NCBI GenBank assembly: GCA_019307815.1
Contig: JAFDIV010000012.1
Coordinates: 90,218 to 154,217 of the forward strand
DNA from: Deltaproteobacteria bacterium
GTDB lineage: Bacteria; Desulfobacterota; DSM-4660; Desulfatiglandales; Desulfatiglandaceae
Length of the DNA stretch: 64,000 nt
Direction of reading: 5' to 3'
The translations under genes and the position numbers were made by a program. Below the pieces are notes generated by a model, which saw only the letters and a list, made by a program, of their open reading frames with translations, made no database searches and had not been told where the DNA came from. This document shows, piece after piece, positions 1 to 9,124 of the stretch; position 1 is the stretch's first letter; each line of letters opens with the position of its first letter.

Positions 1-319
1 CCATCTCCTCCTCCAGTAATTCCACCTCTTCATCTGGTTCCCAATCATCGGGAACACTTTCCAAATAGACCTGAAACTCGCATGTAAGGTCTTGGTGAAA
101 AATATCCAGACACCTATCGCACTGGAGGAGAAGGCCGGTATTCAAACTCCCATTTACAGCAAAGCGGCTTCCAATTCTTTCGATGGTGATCCTTACCTCA
201 AGGGGCTTATCAAGTCCTTGAATTTGATCTCCAGGAATATCCGACTCCCACCATTCAATCGGGAGACTAAACCGATACTGTTTGGGCTTTTCCAAAATTT
301 CTGTAAGATCTACAATCAT
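1..319 (-). CDS. YceD/DUF177 family protein, partial (3' end beyond left edge)
   Basis: The minus strand is open from an ATG at 319 to the window edge, about 106 codons. The translated protein begins MIVDLTEIL and carries the DUF177 hallmark LLQCDRCLDIF (a CxxC pair after a hydrophobic beta-strand) around residues 66-76, followed by the usual acidic tail. YceD proteins are usually encoded immediately upstream of rpmF (ribosomal protein L32) and are linked to rRNA processing, so rpmF is predicted just beyond the left edge. The nearest purine-rich SD lies about 25 nt upstream, so the exact start is less sure than the family. A strong sigma70-like promoter for this gene sits at 431-458. Confidence 0.8.
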   Translation of the reverse strand, partial: MIVDLTEILEKPKQYRFSLPIEWWESDIPGDQIQGLDKPLEVRITIERIGSRFAVNGSLNTGLLLQCDRCLDIFHQDLTCEFQVYLESVPDDWEPDEEVELLEEEM

Positions 320-362
320 CAAAGACTCATAAAGTAAATTAAAGATTCTCCTTTCTTACTAC

Positions 363-383
363 GCCCATGATACCTCAGTATCT
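363..383. repeat. Dispersed 21-nt intergenic motif, copy 1
   Basis: The 21 bases beginning GCCCATGATACCTCAG match 20 of 21 positions with 53439-53459. Both copies are non-coding: this one is in the YceD leader, the other directly follows a stop codon. Two copies are too few to name a repeat family. Confidence 0.4.
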
Positions 384-430
384 GTGCACTCGGGAAAGGA
401 GCACCCAAAAGATGAATAAATAAAGGTTTT

Positions 431-458
431 ACTATAAGCCAAGTTGGCAATATGTCAA
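431..458 (-). promoter_or_regulatory. Sigma70-type promoter for the YceD gene, with palindromic spacer
   Basis: On the minus strand TTGACA (453-458) and TATAGT (431-436) are separated by 16 nt. The spacer holds a perfect odd palindrome, GCCAAGTTGGC (438-448), which could be a repressor site. The predicted 5' leader to the ATG at 319 is roughly 100 nt and contains the first copy of the repeat at 363-383. Confidence 0.55.
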
Positions 459-570
459 GCACTTTCAATCCGGCCCCCATTACTTTCCTTTTAACACCAC
501 GGCCAAGGCAGAGGACAAGGAGACCAGGGCTCGCTGATTAAGCTTATTGAGTAAAATTTTTCTTTTTTAA

Positions 571-600
571 TTGACACTTAGACCATATTTGAGATATTAT
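571..600 (+). promoter_or_regulatory. Sigma70-type promoter for the 638-1774 gene
   Basis: TTGACA at 571-576 and TATTAT at 595-600 are separated by 18 nt, which puts transcription start near 607. Apart from this, the opposing promoter at 431-458 and the repeat at 363-383, I see nothing else in the 318-nt gap between the YceD gene and the 638 gene. Confidence 0.5.
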
Positions 601-637
601 TTGTTAGTATCTTCGAGGTGTTACATCTTTCCTCCAG

Positions 638-1774
638 TTGAATAGTGCTAGTAGTGTATCCAGATTATTCGGCCGCATACAGGCAGGGGTTGGCATGTGG
701 AAGTATAGAGAAAGGCTGTCCTATTACGAAAAATTAAGACGCTCCCTATATGAGGTACTACGAGATGCCCTTGAAAGACGCCTCATGAAGGTTTCCCTAA
801 TAGATTCATTTTACAATTATGTGCGGGAGGGCGTGGAATATAGCTTTTTGGATAAAAGCGAGCTAAAACCTCAATCCAAAAAGATGGAAAAGGAATCTGC
901 CCTCTTCAATACCTTTATCGTAATCTTTTGCGAAGGTGTCATAAGTCCACAGCTCAAGAACTACATTCGCTTTTTCCCGGAAAATGCTGTCATAAAAAAG
1001 AATCTAGAATATCTGGCCAACTTTTCTCTCTATAAGCGGTTTAATCTCAACCTGAGATATTTTGAAAATCCTGGATTCCTGGATTTTATAGAGCAGCTAC
1101 TAAACGTGGATTATGCGTTGTTGATACAACAGGATCCTACAATAAAAAAGAGAAACCGCTACTCCCTGACCCACTTCCATGTCAAAATCGACTGGCCCAT
1201 TGCTGATGCAGCCGAGGACTTGGCAAAGTATTTACGATATGTCCGTGACAATCTCTATGAACATGGAGACAAGGTGGCACGGACCCTTCAAAACAAGCTA
1301 TTCGAATACTACGGGTGTCATCACAGTGTGGGAGGAAGAAGAACAGCGGGCCTAATTGCTGCCCAGTTGCTCAGACGGCTGGATTGTATCTCCACAGTTT
1401 TTGTATCAAGCTGCGAATCTCGTTCCATGTACAAGTATTCCGAGAGAGGGGTATCAAAATTCTTTCTGATTCAACTCAACGACGAACAAATTACCGCCCT
1501 GGCCGAAAGAGAGGGAATGAATGTGGATTCTTTCAAGTCTCGGTATCTTTACCCTGCTGAGGACTATTACGTAGGTGTTACAGAGGCCACATACCGTCAC
1601 ACTATTCACTCAAAACCACCTGAAGACGGAAGGCTGCGCAAGCTAAAACCTGCCTATAGCTGGCTAAGATTGAGGGACGAATTTCTCCATCCAAAGGTCA
1701 CAGCCCTCAATTGTAGACCAATCAGTTACAAGTGGATTTACTCACCTTCAGATCAAACCCAGAGACTCGTCTAA
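638..1774 (+). CDS. Uncharacterised protein, 378 codons
   Basis: I do not recognise a family. The longest frame starts with TTG at 638; an ATG at 695 (MWKYRERLSYYEKL) has a better SD, with AGGCAGGGG ending 5 nt upstream, and may be the true start. The first two thirds are rich in Tyr, Phe, Arg and Lys, with alternating charged and aromatic stretches. The C-terminal third has a YYGCHH segment, a VSSCESR segment and a conserved-looking EDYYVGVTEATYRHTIHSKP block. There is no signal peptide or membrane segment. It has its own promoter, and its stop overlaps that of the convergent small gene at 1771. It is probably a soluble protein; no function can be given. Confidence 0.6.
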   Translation: MNSASSVSRLFGRIQAGVGMWKYRERLSYYEKLRRSLYEVLRDALERRLMKVSLIDSFYNYVREGVEYSFLDKSELKPQSKKMEKESALFNTFIVIFCEGVISPQLKNYIRFFPENAVIKKNLEYLANFSLYKRFNLNLRYFENPGFLDFIEQLLNVDYALLIQQDPTIKKRNRYSLTHFHVKIDWPIADAAEDLAKYLRYVRDNLYEHGDKVARTLQNKLFEYYGCHHSVGGRRTAGLIAAQLLRRLDCISTVFVSSCESRSMYKYSERGVSKFFLIQLNDEQITALAEREGMNVDSFKSRYLYPAEDYYVGVTEATYRHTIHSKPPEDGRLRKLKPAYSWLRLRDEFLHPKVTALNCRPISYKWIYSPSDQTQRLV

Positions 1775-2046
1775 TGTTTGCCCAGACGCTCTGAAACCTG
1801 AACCAAATGCCACACGTCTAGAGATCGGTGCCATTTTATCAGGTAGACCTTGCTATCGTCGGCCAAGACCTTGAAGTAGTCATGCTCCAGCCCATACCAA
1901 CGGTCTATGAGGTTTTTGACCACTTTTTTCTTGTTACCCACAATGAAGTAAAGTGGCCTCTCATTGGCCTTGTAACCTGAATAGGCCGCAACCTCTATCT
2001 TTTTCGAACCAGCCTTCCGCACTGGGCGAGTATTGTCAATTTCCAC
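1771..2046 (-). CDS. Small conserved cytoplasmic protein, 91 aa
   Basis: I place the start at a GTG (2044-2046) that overlaps the stop of the RND remnant by a few bases and follows a purine-rich SD (GGAGAGGAGAAAGAGG). The longer frame from 2094 would read into the RND gene. The protein has the pattern YSGYKANERP, then DRWYGLEHDYFKV, then SKVYLIKW. I associate this pattern with short uncharacterised cytoplasmic proteins, where it folds as a small beta-rich domain. Overlap with the efflux remnant suggests past translational coupling. Function unknown. Confidence 0.55.
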   Translation of the reverse strand: MEIDNTRPVRKAGSKKIEVAAYSGYKANERPLYFIVGNKKKVVKNLIDRWYGLEHDYFKVLADDSKVYLIKWHRSLDVWHLVQVSERLGKH

Positions 2047-3340
2047 CCTCTTTCTCCTCTCCGGCTCCCGTGCTGAGAACCCCCTTGAGATCATTGAGTA
2101 TGAGATACCCGCACGGAATCAAAATCAGAGTTACTATGGTAGCAAAAAGCACTCCAAAGCCTAAGCTGACCGCCATGGGAATTAGGAACTTGGCCTGGAA
2201 ACTCTTTTCCACAATAAGGGGCATGAGTCCTGCAAACGTGGTAATGGAGGTTAGGATTATGGGTCTAAACCTCATGGCCCCTGCCCTTGCTACTGCATCT
2301 TTTATGGCAGAGCCGCCCCTCCGAAGCCTATTGACCGCATCTACAAGGATAAGAGAGTCATTTACAGCGACCCCTGCAAGGCCCACCATGCCGAACAGGC
2401 TCAACAGACTCAAGTTAAAACCCATTATAAGATGGCCCATTACTGCACCTACGAGACTGAACGGAATAGCCAGCATTATTATAAAGGGTTGGGAAAAGGA
2501 TCTCAATGGAATTGCTAGTAAGGCGTAAATGGCAAACAGAGCAATGATGAAGCCCTGTATCACATCTGTCAAAGATTCGTGCTCCTCCTTACCCACACCC
2601 TCTATCGAGTACCTCAGCCCAGGGTAAAGGTTCTGGAGTGCCGGTAAATATTCCTTTTGGAGATAGGAGCGTATCTCGTGGGCATTTGTAACCTCCTCGT
2701 CCACATCGGCCATAACCTTTATTACCCTGCGTCGTTGTGCTCTCTCAATAGAGGTGTAGCCTTGGGCCATTTTCACCTGTGCCACCTCTTGGAAGGGCAC
2801 TTCATAACCCCCAGGGGTACGAAGGCGCATATTCATGAGGGTGGATTCAAGGCTCCTCTCGCTTTCCCAATAGCGTACCAGCACCTTAACTTCATCCTCA
2901 TCCCTCTCAAAGCGCAGGGCCTCTGCGCCATAGAAAGCAAATCGCACCTGTTGTGCCAGATCCTGCAGAGTGAAACCCAGATCTCTTCCCTGAGGCCTCA
3001 GTTTGACCCTTATCTCCTTTTTGCCTGGTAGAAAGCTGTCGTTTATATTATAGACACCAGAGTATTTCTTGAGTTCGTTTTTCAAGTCCTCTGCGGCCCG
3101 CTTCAACAACTCCTGATTCTCTAGAGAAAGATGAACCTCAATAGGATTGCCTGGGCTAAAAAACTCTGCCCGGTAGGTAAGAGACTCGGCCTCAGCTATG
3201 GGACCTGCCTTTTGCCTCCAGAGCTTCAGAAGCCTTGTTGCGCTGGTTTTTCTGTGCTTCTCTCCTGGTAGCTGTATAAAGATCTGCGCCAGGTTGCCAC
3301 CACTTTCTGCGGACCCGGCCCTTGGACCATGCCCTGCCCT
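2036..3340 (-). pseudogene. RND efflux inner-membrane pump, C-terminal remnant
   Basis: The frame ending at 2036 is the C-terminal part of an AcrB/MexF-type RND transporter. Reading upstream of its first ATG/TTG in the same frame, coding similarity continues through SGGNLAQIFIQLPGEKHR and LLKLWRQKAGPIAEAESL (porter domain) to about 3340. Downstream come the second porter half, TM8-12 and the conserved block GVAVNDSLILVDAVNRLR. RND pumps are about 1,000-1,050 residues; only about 430 remain, so the N-terminal docking/porter half and TM1-7 are absent. At its 5' end the frame runs directly into the frame of an adaptor (MFP) fragment, so two genes have been joined by a deletion. It cannot encode a working pump. 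Confidence 0.8.
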
Positions 3341-4115
3341 GTATATCCACGTCCACGAACAGTCCTACAGCCAAGGGAGGTCTTCTTTGATAGGGGCGAT
3401 CAACCCTCACAATCACATTGACCATCCTGGTGTGCTCGTCGATTTTACCTTCTGACCTTAAGACCCTTCCTTCTCAAACCATTTCCTTCCCGGCAAATTT
3501 GGCCCTCACCAGGGCCTTAGCCCCTAGCCCTCTGCCAGGCGTAAGCCCGGGTACATGAAACCATGCGATGTCACTCTTTTGAAGGGGCACAGAGATCTCT
3601 ACCGCCTCTGTTGAATATACCTTAGCCAATACCTGGCCGGGCTTTACATACTGACCTATTCCCACCTTTGCGGTAATCACCCTTCCATCAAAAAGAGAAA
3701 CAATTTCTGTTCTTTTTAGATTAAGAAGCGCCCTTCTGAGATCGGCCCGTGCAGCCTCCAACTGTGCCCTTGCCGCGGCTATCTGAGGGCCTTTTACAAG
3801 CAGGGGAGGCGGATTTTTCGCCAGCACCGGGTCTGCTGAATGGTTCATCTCCCATTCAGTCCGGGCCTGAGATGACTCCTCTTCTAATAGCTCTAGGGTG
3901 CTCTGGGCCTCTCTTACACGGGCCCTGGCAAGGATCACGGCCAACTCGTAGTCCACGGGATCAATTTTTACCAAGGTCTCACCCGCCTTAAACTGTCCAC
4001 CATTTAGAAGCGAGGGTGAGACATAGATCACCTTCCCAGCCACCTCGGGGACCAAGTCGATTTCTCTCACAGGCCGGACAGCTCCCTGCCCTTTTATCAC
4101 CAGTCGTTGTTCAGC
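3330..4115 (-). pseudogene. RND periplasmic adaptor (MFP/HlyD family) remnant with in-frame stop
   Basis: From about 4115 the frame reads as a membrane-fusion protein: a VPEVAGKVIYVSP lipoyl half-motif, an alpha-hairpin rich in Ala/Glu/Arg, then LFDGRVITAKVGIGQYVKPG. At 3474-3476 the frame hits TGA, but the same frame resumes with EGRVLRSEGKIDEHTRMVNV and PPLAVGLFVDVDIQGR, the classic adaptor beta-barrel. The stop sits where adaptors commonly have Trp, so a TGG to TGA change is likely. The last part of the adaptor, normally about 100 residues, is missing; at about 3325-3345 the sequence switches to the RND frame. The N-terminus is also missing, replaced by an outer-membrane-factor fragment. 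Confidence 0.78.
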
Positions 4116-4574
4116 CACCCGGCCCCACGAGTCCAGTTCATAAGAAGCGGCAGCAGAGAGCATAAAGGTATCTGTCTTGGTGGAAAAAGATTTACCCGGG
4201 GGCCCAGTAATAGGGCTTTTCTGGCGCTGGGCCTTTGCATCAATGCTGATTTGAGGGAACAGGTCTGCCCGCGCCTGCCTCAATCGAAAGCGCGCCCCCA
4301 GGACCTTTTGGGCTGCCTCCTTAATGTCCCAATTCCTGGTTCGAACTTCACGAATAATTTCCTCCAGCCCAGCCAAAGGAAACAATTCCCACCAGCACAG
4401 ATTACTTAAGGAATGCTTTGAGTTAGCAGGGGCGGTATTTTTGTAAGTTGACGGGACCCTTAAGTCAATATCAGGCCGACTGAAGCGCGGGCCAACCCTC
4501 ATGCATCCCCACAATACCGCCCCTGCCACACAAAGACACAACATAGCGAGCCTGAAAAGATAGTGTTTCAACAT
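4115..4574 (-). pseudogene. Outer-membrane efflux factor (NodT/OprM type), N-terminal fragment fused to adaptor
   Basis: The ORF beginning at 4574 starts with a lipoprotein-like signal (hydrophobic stretch, LWGC at residues 21-24). It continues as an OMF: MRVGPRFSRPDIDLRVPSTY, WWELFPLAGLEEIIREVRTR, RQARADLFPQISIDAKAQRQ and SYELDSWGRV. At about residue 150-158 it changes to adaptor sequence without a frame break. A typical OMF has over 450 residues; about 155 remain. The start overlaps the stop of the TetR gene by 7 nt, as in a coupled operon. The original order was therefore tetR-OMF-MFP-RND, with roughly 1 kb and 2 kb removed at the two joins (sizes estimated from usual family lengths). Confidence 0.75.
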
Positions 4575-5221
4575 TCCTCGCCCTCCTCACCCATACCCAA
4601 ACCTCTCAATGAGAAGGCGATAATATGCTCGCAAAGTCTTTCTCTAAACCCGGATGTATATCTTTTTCCTGTGAAAAGTGACACGGGCATCCTTGCAGAA
4701 CTAAAGTACAAGATCTGAGAGAATATGCTCAGCAAGCTTAATACCAATTCCTGCTCATCCATAGGCCTTTGCACAGACATGCGCAGCAATTCAAGGACCT
4801 CCTTAATGAATGGACGCATAACCCTCTTCACAACCAGTTCAAATGCCTCTGAGGGGTGGGCCAGTTCCCTTGCCATGAGTTGATTATGCCTGATGCGTTC
4901 TTCTTCGCTAAGAGGCCCCTCAAGGAATGCAAGGGCCAGGGCCCTCACAATGCCGGCCGTATCTACCGAACCGCTCTTTTCCAGGTTCTGCCTAAAGGCC
5001 TCCTGAACCCGCAGGGCCCTTGGTATCCACCGGTACTCAAAGACCTGCAAATACAAGCTCCTCTTTTGCCCGAAATGGTAATTCACCGCAGCGATATTGC
5101 ATCCTGCTGTTTTGACGATTTCCCTAACCGTGACAGCCTTGTACCCTTTCTCGGCAAAAAGGGCCTCTGCCGCATCCAGAATGCGCTGTTTTGTATAACT
5201 TGTGGATTCGATATCAGCCAT
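4568..5221 (-). CDS. TetR/AcrR-family transcriptional regulator (CecR-like)
   Basis: The start is the ATG at 5221, preceded by AAGGAG with 6-7 nt spacing; the longer frame to 5254 lacks this. The protein is 217 aa. Residues about 8-60 form the TetR helix-turn-helix (RILDAAEALFAEKGYKAVTV, then AAVNYHFGQKRSLY). The C-terminal domain resembles the CecR/YbiH ligand-binding domain (HNQLMARELAHPSEAF). It is the first gene of the efflux operon and presumably controlled it. Since the pump genes downstream are broken, the regulator may now be an orphan or act on another locus. Confidence 0.85.
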   Translation of the reverse strand: MADIESTSYTKQRILDAAEALFAEKGYKAVTVREIVKTAGCNIAAVNYHFGQKRSLYLQVFEYRWIPRALRVQEAFRQNLEKSGSVDTAGIVRALALAFLEGPLSEEERIRHNQLMARELAHPSEAFELVVKRVMRPFIKEVLELLRMSVQRPMDEQELVLSLLSIFSQILYFSSARMPVSLFTGKRYTSGFRERLCEHIIAFSLRGLGMGEEGEEC

Positions 5222-5407
5222 AAGCTCTCCTTGGAGGTCAAACATCTGTCTCAAACATTTGTTTTATTGTCAATAAAAATCTGCAACTACGCGACAAGCC
5301 GAGTGCTATGGCGACAAGACAAAAAAACAGGAACAAAACCGACGGGAAAAATTTCTTTATGTTTCCCCCTCAATGGTCTACACTGGAAAAAAATCCAGGA
5401 GGTAGTT

Positions 5408-6406
5408 ATGCAAAAACACCTTAAATTAGACGTATTGTTTATATCCTTAATCTTTAGTTTTCCCCTCCTTTTTTGCGCCCAAGGTTATCCTGCCCAGGAC
5501 AAGGTGGTAAGAGATTATGTCGCCACAGTAAACGGGAAAAAGATCAGCAAACAAAAATACGAACGTGAGTTATCGAGCCTTAGGAACAGGTTCAGGGCCT
5601 CTGGTAGGCAGTTGACACTTTTACAGGAAGTGGAACTGAAGAAAAATCTACTTGAAAGCCTCATTAACCGTGAGCTCCTCTATCAGGAAAGCGTGAAAAG
5701 AGGTATTAAGGTGGATGAAAAGGCTGTGGAAAGGCAGTTGGCCGAGGTCAAGAAACGCTATCCTACTGAGGCTGCCTTCAAGGAGGCCCTCAAAAGGGCA
5801 CATTACTCGGAAGCAGATGTAAAGTACCAATTGAAGCGGGCCATAGCCATTGAACAATTTATCAATGAGGAACTTCGATCCCATATTCACATCACAGATA
5901 AAAATGCCCGGGAGTTTTACGATAGCCACCCTGACCTATTCCGCAGGCCTGAACAAGTCAGAGCAAGTCACATTCTTATCAAAGTCGGCCTAAATCCCAC
6001 CAAAGAGGAAAAACAAAAGGCCATGAAGAAAATCAAAGAAATCCAAGAAAAACTCAAGAAAGGAAAGGACTTTGCAGAACTGGCCCAGGCCTTTTCTGAT
6101 GCCCCCAGTGCATCCAGGGGTGGAGATCTGGGGTATTTCTCAAGGGGCCAAATGGTGAAATCATTTGAGGAGGCTGCCTTTGCCCTAAATATAGGACAGG
6201 TCAGCGATCCAGTGGAGACACCATTTGGTTATCATCTCATTAAGGTCACTGACAAAAGACCCGAAACAAAAATGGCCTTTGCTGAGATCAAAGACCGGCT
6301 TAAACCCTATCTGGTAGACCAAGAACTCAGAGAAAAAGTAAGGGTTTATGCGGAAAATTTAAAGAAAAAGGCTAAAATAGAACGGTTCCTTCCGGACATG
6401 CCCTAG
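5408..6406 (+). CDS. Periplasmic peptidyl-prolyl isomerase, SurA/PpiC type
   Basis: The ATG at 5408 follows AGGAGG closely; the 500-codon frame extending upstream is an artefact of an open frame across the promoter region. The product is 332 aa, with a hydrophobic signal peptide (residues 6-25), a SurA-like N-terminal chaperone region (VATVNGKKISKQKYEREL, typical SurA_N) and a parvulin domain at about residues 175-285 (VRASHILIKV, GGDLGYFSRGQM, ETPFGYHLIKV). It assists folding of exported and outer-membrane proteins. It is divergent from the TetR gene and convergent with the helicase gene 23 nt away. Confidence 0.88.
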   Translation: MQKHLKLDVLFISLIFSFPLLFCAQGYPAQDKVVRDYVATVNGKKISKQKYERELSSLRNRFRASGRQLTLLQEVELKKNLLESLINRELLYQESVKRGIKVDEKAVERQLAEVKKRYPTEAAFKEALKRAHYSEADVKYQLKRAIAIEQFINEELRSHIHITDKNAREFYDSHPDLFRRPEQVRASHILIKVGLNPTKEEKQKAMKKIKEIQEKLKKGKDFAELAQAFSDAPSASRGGDLGYFSRGQMVKSFEEAAFALNIGQVSDPVETPFGYHLIKVTDKRPETKMAFAEIKDRLKPYLVDQELREKVRVYAENLKKKAKIERFLPDMP

Positions 6407-6429
6407 TTTTTTCCTAGAGAAGACCATGA

Positions 6430-9102
6430 TCATATGACATATACTGGTTCTCTTAGGATCATTTCAATGCCCTGCAAAGCTGTCTCAGCAAGCTGAGGAT
6501 GGGTATCCTTTAGGCTGGCCACCTGCCTGAGATGATCTGCGGTCCGCATAATCAGGGAGGCCATATCCCCTTCGTCCACAGCCACAAAGGACAGAAGCTG
6601 CTCCCAGGTAATTCCCTTTGCCCACAAGTAGAGGGCTGCAGCAGGCCAGAACAAAAGGGGCGGACTATCAAACCCTCTTCTTGCCTTAAGAGACCTCATG
6701 GCAGAGATGGAATCCATGACCTGACCAAACACTTCTTGCACCTGGTCCAACTCTAATCCTGGTTGCACCCTTAATTCCAGTTCCTGGACCCTATCCCACA
6801 CAAACGGTGCGATACCTGCGGCCAGGAGCTCAGGATAAAGCGCATTAAATGCCCCTCTCCGTATGGCCTCTGCAATTAAAAGCGGCTGGTCAAGCCGCAA
6901 CTTGGTTGCCCAGATGCCGTCTGGCGTCAAGTTGTCATTAGCATCAACAAATCCGGTTTCCTTCAGGAAACGGAGATGCCGCTTGAAGCTCAGCCATAGG
7001 CCCCCTTCAATCCCATCAAGCTCCATGGCGATCGCCCTGAACTCCCTCAGCAGTCTCCGAAGGGGCCCTTTTTTGACCTGGTGACAGGTATGGTAATGTT
7101 CACAACGCTCACACGGAAGATCTTGCAGCTTTTGCCTTACCCCTTCACTGGGGCTGGCCTCGGACTGCTCTCCCATATCCTCAATGGGCAGCAGTCTGAG
7201 CTCATTATGCCTGATACCTTCAAATATATTACGGAGCCTCTCTACGGAGACCTCAGGAGAAATGGCCACCCTGTAATCAAACAGGGCCTTTATCTGGTTT
7301 ACATCCACCTTCCGTAGCCGGAGCTTTTTCTTTCTTAAGGATCTTCCCTTTCCAAGGTTATATGCCATACAGATCAGGCGGCCCTCTTGCATGAATGTAT
7401 CAAACAGGGCATAAACATTACCATTTTTGTGCAAAAAGAGTCTTCCCGGTTTCAGCATCGGCCTATAGGCCAAGATACTGTTTTGGTATCGTAATGTCTG
7501 GTCAAGCTTTTTGGCCTCCCGCTCAAGATCAGATCTCTTCTGAATATTTTCCAAGACCTCATATGGGTCGGTAGTGTCGCATTTACCCTCGGGCAAAAGT
7601 TCTCTTAACTGTTTTATCAGGGAATCCCATTGACCTTTGAGCCGCGAGCCGCAATGCCTTTGTTGATAGGCGGCAAAAGAGAGCTTCAGTAGTGATTTGA
7701 TTTCGTCGGGTTTGTGAGACAGCAATAAGTTCAGGACCATGGAAAAATTGATGTGAATCTGGCTGGTAACCGGCTCTGGGGGAGAATCCTTTAGTTCATA
7801 AATGAGCTGAGGATCCTGGTGGAGCCCTGGCACCACAAGGGCAAACCCAATCTGATCCTTGCCTCTCCGGCCAGCTCGCCCTATCATCTGATGTAGGTCT
7901 GTTGCACTCAGCTCTGTAAACTCCCTGCCATTGTAACGGTCACTCTGGACCAGCACAACAGTCCTTGCTGGAAAATTCACTCCCGCAGCCACAGTGGAAG
8001 TGGAGAAAATGGCCTCCAAGTACCCCTTGTTCATCATCTTCTCCACGAGGACCTTCCAATAAGGCAACTGCCCACCATGATGGGATGCGACAAGGGATTC
8101 CAAGAGATGTCTCATCTGCCTGTGTCTGGCCAGATGAGGATAGGATCTTACAAAGGAGCGGACGTCTTCACGAAGACGCTCCTTTATCTCCTCCTTCTCC
8201 GGCACTGGCGGACAAGTGAGCAACGCCTTGTCACACTCCATCCTGGACTTGAGGAAAAAAATGGCAGGCAACAGATCAAAGCGCCTAAGAATGCCAACAA
8301 TGGCGCCGAAATCAATCCTCCTGCTCCACCTTCTCCATCTGCTTCCCGATGATTCGATAAATTTCTTTATCCTTGGGCTGAGCCCCCTTTTTCCACCCAA
8401 AGGCGTAATAAGTCCGTCCGGGAAAAGAAAAAGCATCTCAAGGGGTACAGGCCTTTCATGGGCCCGGACAACCTTTGCGGGCTCGCTCCGGATCTCCTCC
8501 AGCCATGCGGCGATTTCTTCGGCATTGGGTATAGTGGCTGAAAGGAGCAGCAGCCTCACCCTTGCCGGGAGGTAGATGAGCACCTCTTCCCACACTACAC
8601 CGCGATCCGGGTCATTGAGGTAGTGGGCCTCATCCATGATAACCATGTCGGTTCGGATGCTAATGCCTTCGTGCATTGAATCATAGAGCTGATTGCGGAG
8701 GATCTCTGTGGTACCCACGATCACCGGCGCATCAGGATTTTCCTTCCGGTCGCCGGTTATGATCCCACAGTAGGGAGAGCCGAATTCCCGGCAAAACTCC
8801 TGGTAGATGGAATTGGAAAGTGCCTTGAGAGGGGAGGCATACCAGACGCGCTTGTTCTGGGCCAACATCTCGTGAATTGCCTGAATGGCGATCCATGTTT
8901 TGCCTGCGCCAGTAGGGGCGCTCACAAGCACGTCGTAGGCCTGGCTCAGCTCCACCGCCTCGCGTTGAAAGGGATCCGGCTCAAAGGGCTTGGCCTCAGG
9001 TACGCCTATCCTCCTTAATATAGGCCTTAAGGCCGGATCAGTGCGTGGCTTTTCATAGGCCTGCTTCCTTGCCCTATGGTATCTTCTCGTAGTGTATGTC
9101 AC
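6430..9102 (-). CDS. Ski2-like DEAH superfamily 2 helicase
   Basis: 890 aa. Residues 62-69 are Walker A (APTGAGKT), 89-98 motif Ia (ASPLKALSNS), 157-160 DEAH and LLLSATIPN motif III. The motif VI region reads QMIGRAGRRGKD with the Gly-Arg-Ala-Gly-Arg signature of Ski2/Mtr4/HelY helicases. The C-terminal half has a CERCEHYHTC cluster (CxxCx6C), possibly metal-binding, and a helical Ski2-like C-terminal region. Predicted role: ATP-dependent RNA or nucleic-acid unwinding. The start ATG lies 22 nt downstream of the acyl-CoA dehydrogenase stop, so it could be the last gene of the long minus-strand series, although functionally it looks unrelated. Confidence 0.85.
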   Translation of the reverse strand: MTYTTRRYHRARKQAYEKPRTDPALRPILRRIGVPEAKPFEPDPFQREAVELSQAYDVLVSAPTGAGKTWIAIQAIHEMLAQNKRVWYASPLKALSNSIYQEFCREFGSPYCGIITGDRKENPDAPVIVGTTEILRNQLYDSMHEGISIRTDMVIMDEAHYLNDPDRGVVWEEVLIYLPARVRLLLLSATIPNAEEIAAWLEEIRSEPAKVVRAHERPVPLEMLFLFPDGLITPLGGKRGLSPRIKKFIESSGSRWRRWSRRIDFGAIVGILRRFDLLPAIFFLKSRMECDKALLTCPPVPEKEEIKERLREDVRSFVRSYPHLARHRQMRHLLESLVASHHGGQLPYWKVLVEKMMNKGYLEAIFSTSTVAAGVNFPARTVVLVQSDRYNGREFTELSATDLHQMIGRAGRRGKDQIGFALVVPGLHQDPQLIYELKDSPPEPVTSQIHINFSMVLNLLLSHKPDEIKSLLKLSFAAYQQRHCGSRLKGQWDSLIKQLRELLPEGKCDTTDPYEVLENIQKRSDLEREAKKLDQTLRYQNSILAYRPMLKPGRLFLHKNGNVYALFDTFMQEGRLICMAYNLGKGRSLRKKKLRLRKVDVNQIKALFDYRVAISPEVSVERLRNIFEGIRHNELRLLPIEDMGEQSEASPSEGVRQKLQDLPCERCEHYHTCHQVKKGPLRRLLREFRAIAMELDGIEGGLWLSFKRHLRFLKETGFVDANDNLTPDGIWATKLRLDQPLLIAEAIRRGAFNALYPELLAAGIAPFVWDRVQELELRVQPGLELDQVQEVFGQVMDSISAMRSLKARRGFDSPPLLFWPAAALYLWAKGITWEQLLSFVAVDEGDMASLIMRTADHLRQVASLKDTHPQLAETALQGIEMILREPVYVI

Positions 9103-9124
9103 CCTTTTCTTTTTTTCCGCTGGC

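Noticed and set aside
92..337. Plus-strand 81-codon ORF at the left edge
   Set aside because: It is the antisense shadow of the YceD/DUF177 gene, which has a recognisable CxxC motif on the minus strand.
3192..3425. A 77-codon minus-strand ORF read as one small protein
   Set aside because: Its first half is the adaptor C-terminal barrel and its second half is the wrong frame over the RND segment; it is part of the pseudogene, not a gene.
3474..3476. TGA in the adaptor as a selenocysteine codon
   Set aside because: Adaptors are not selenoproteins, the position usually holds Trp, no SECIS hairpin is apparent, and both gene ends are missing anyway.
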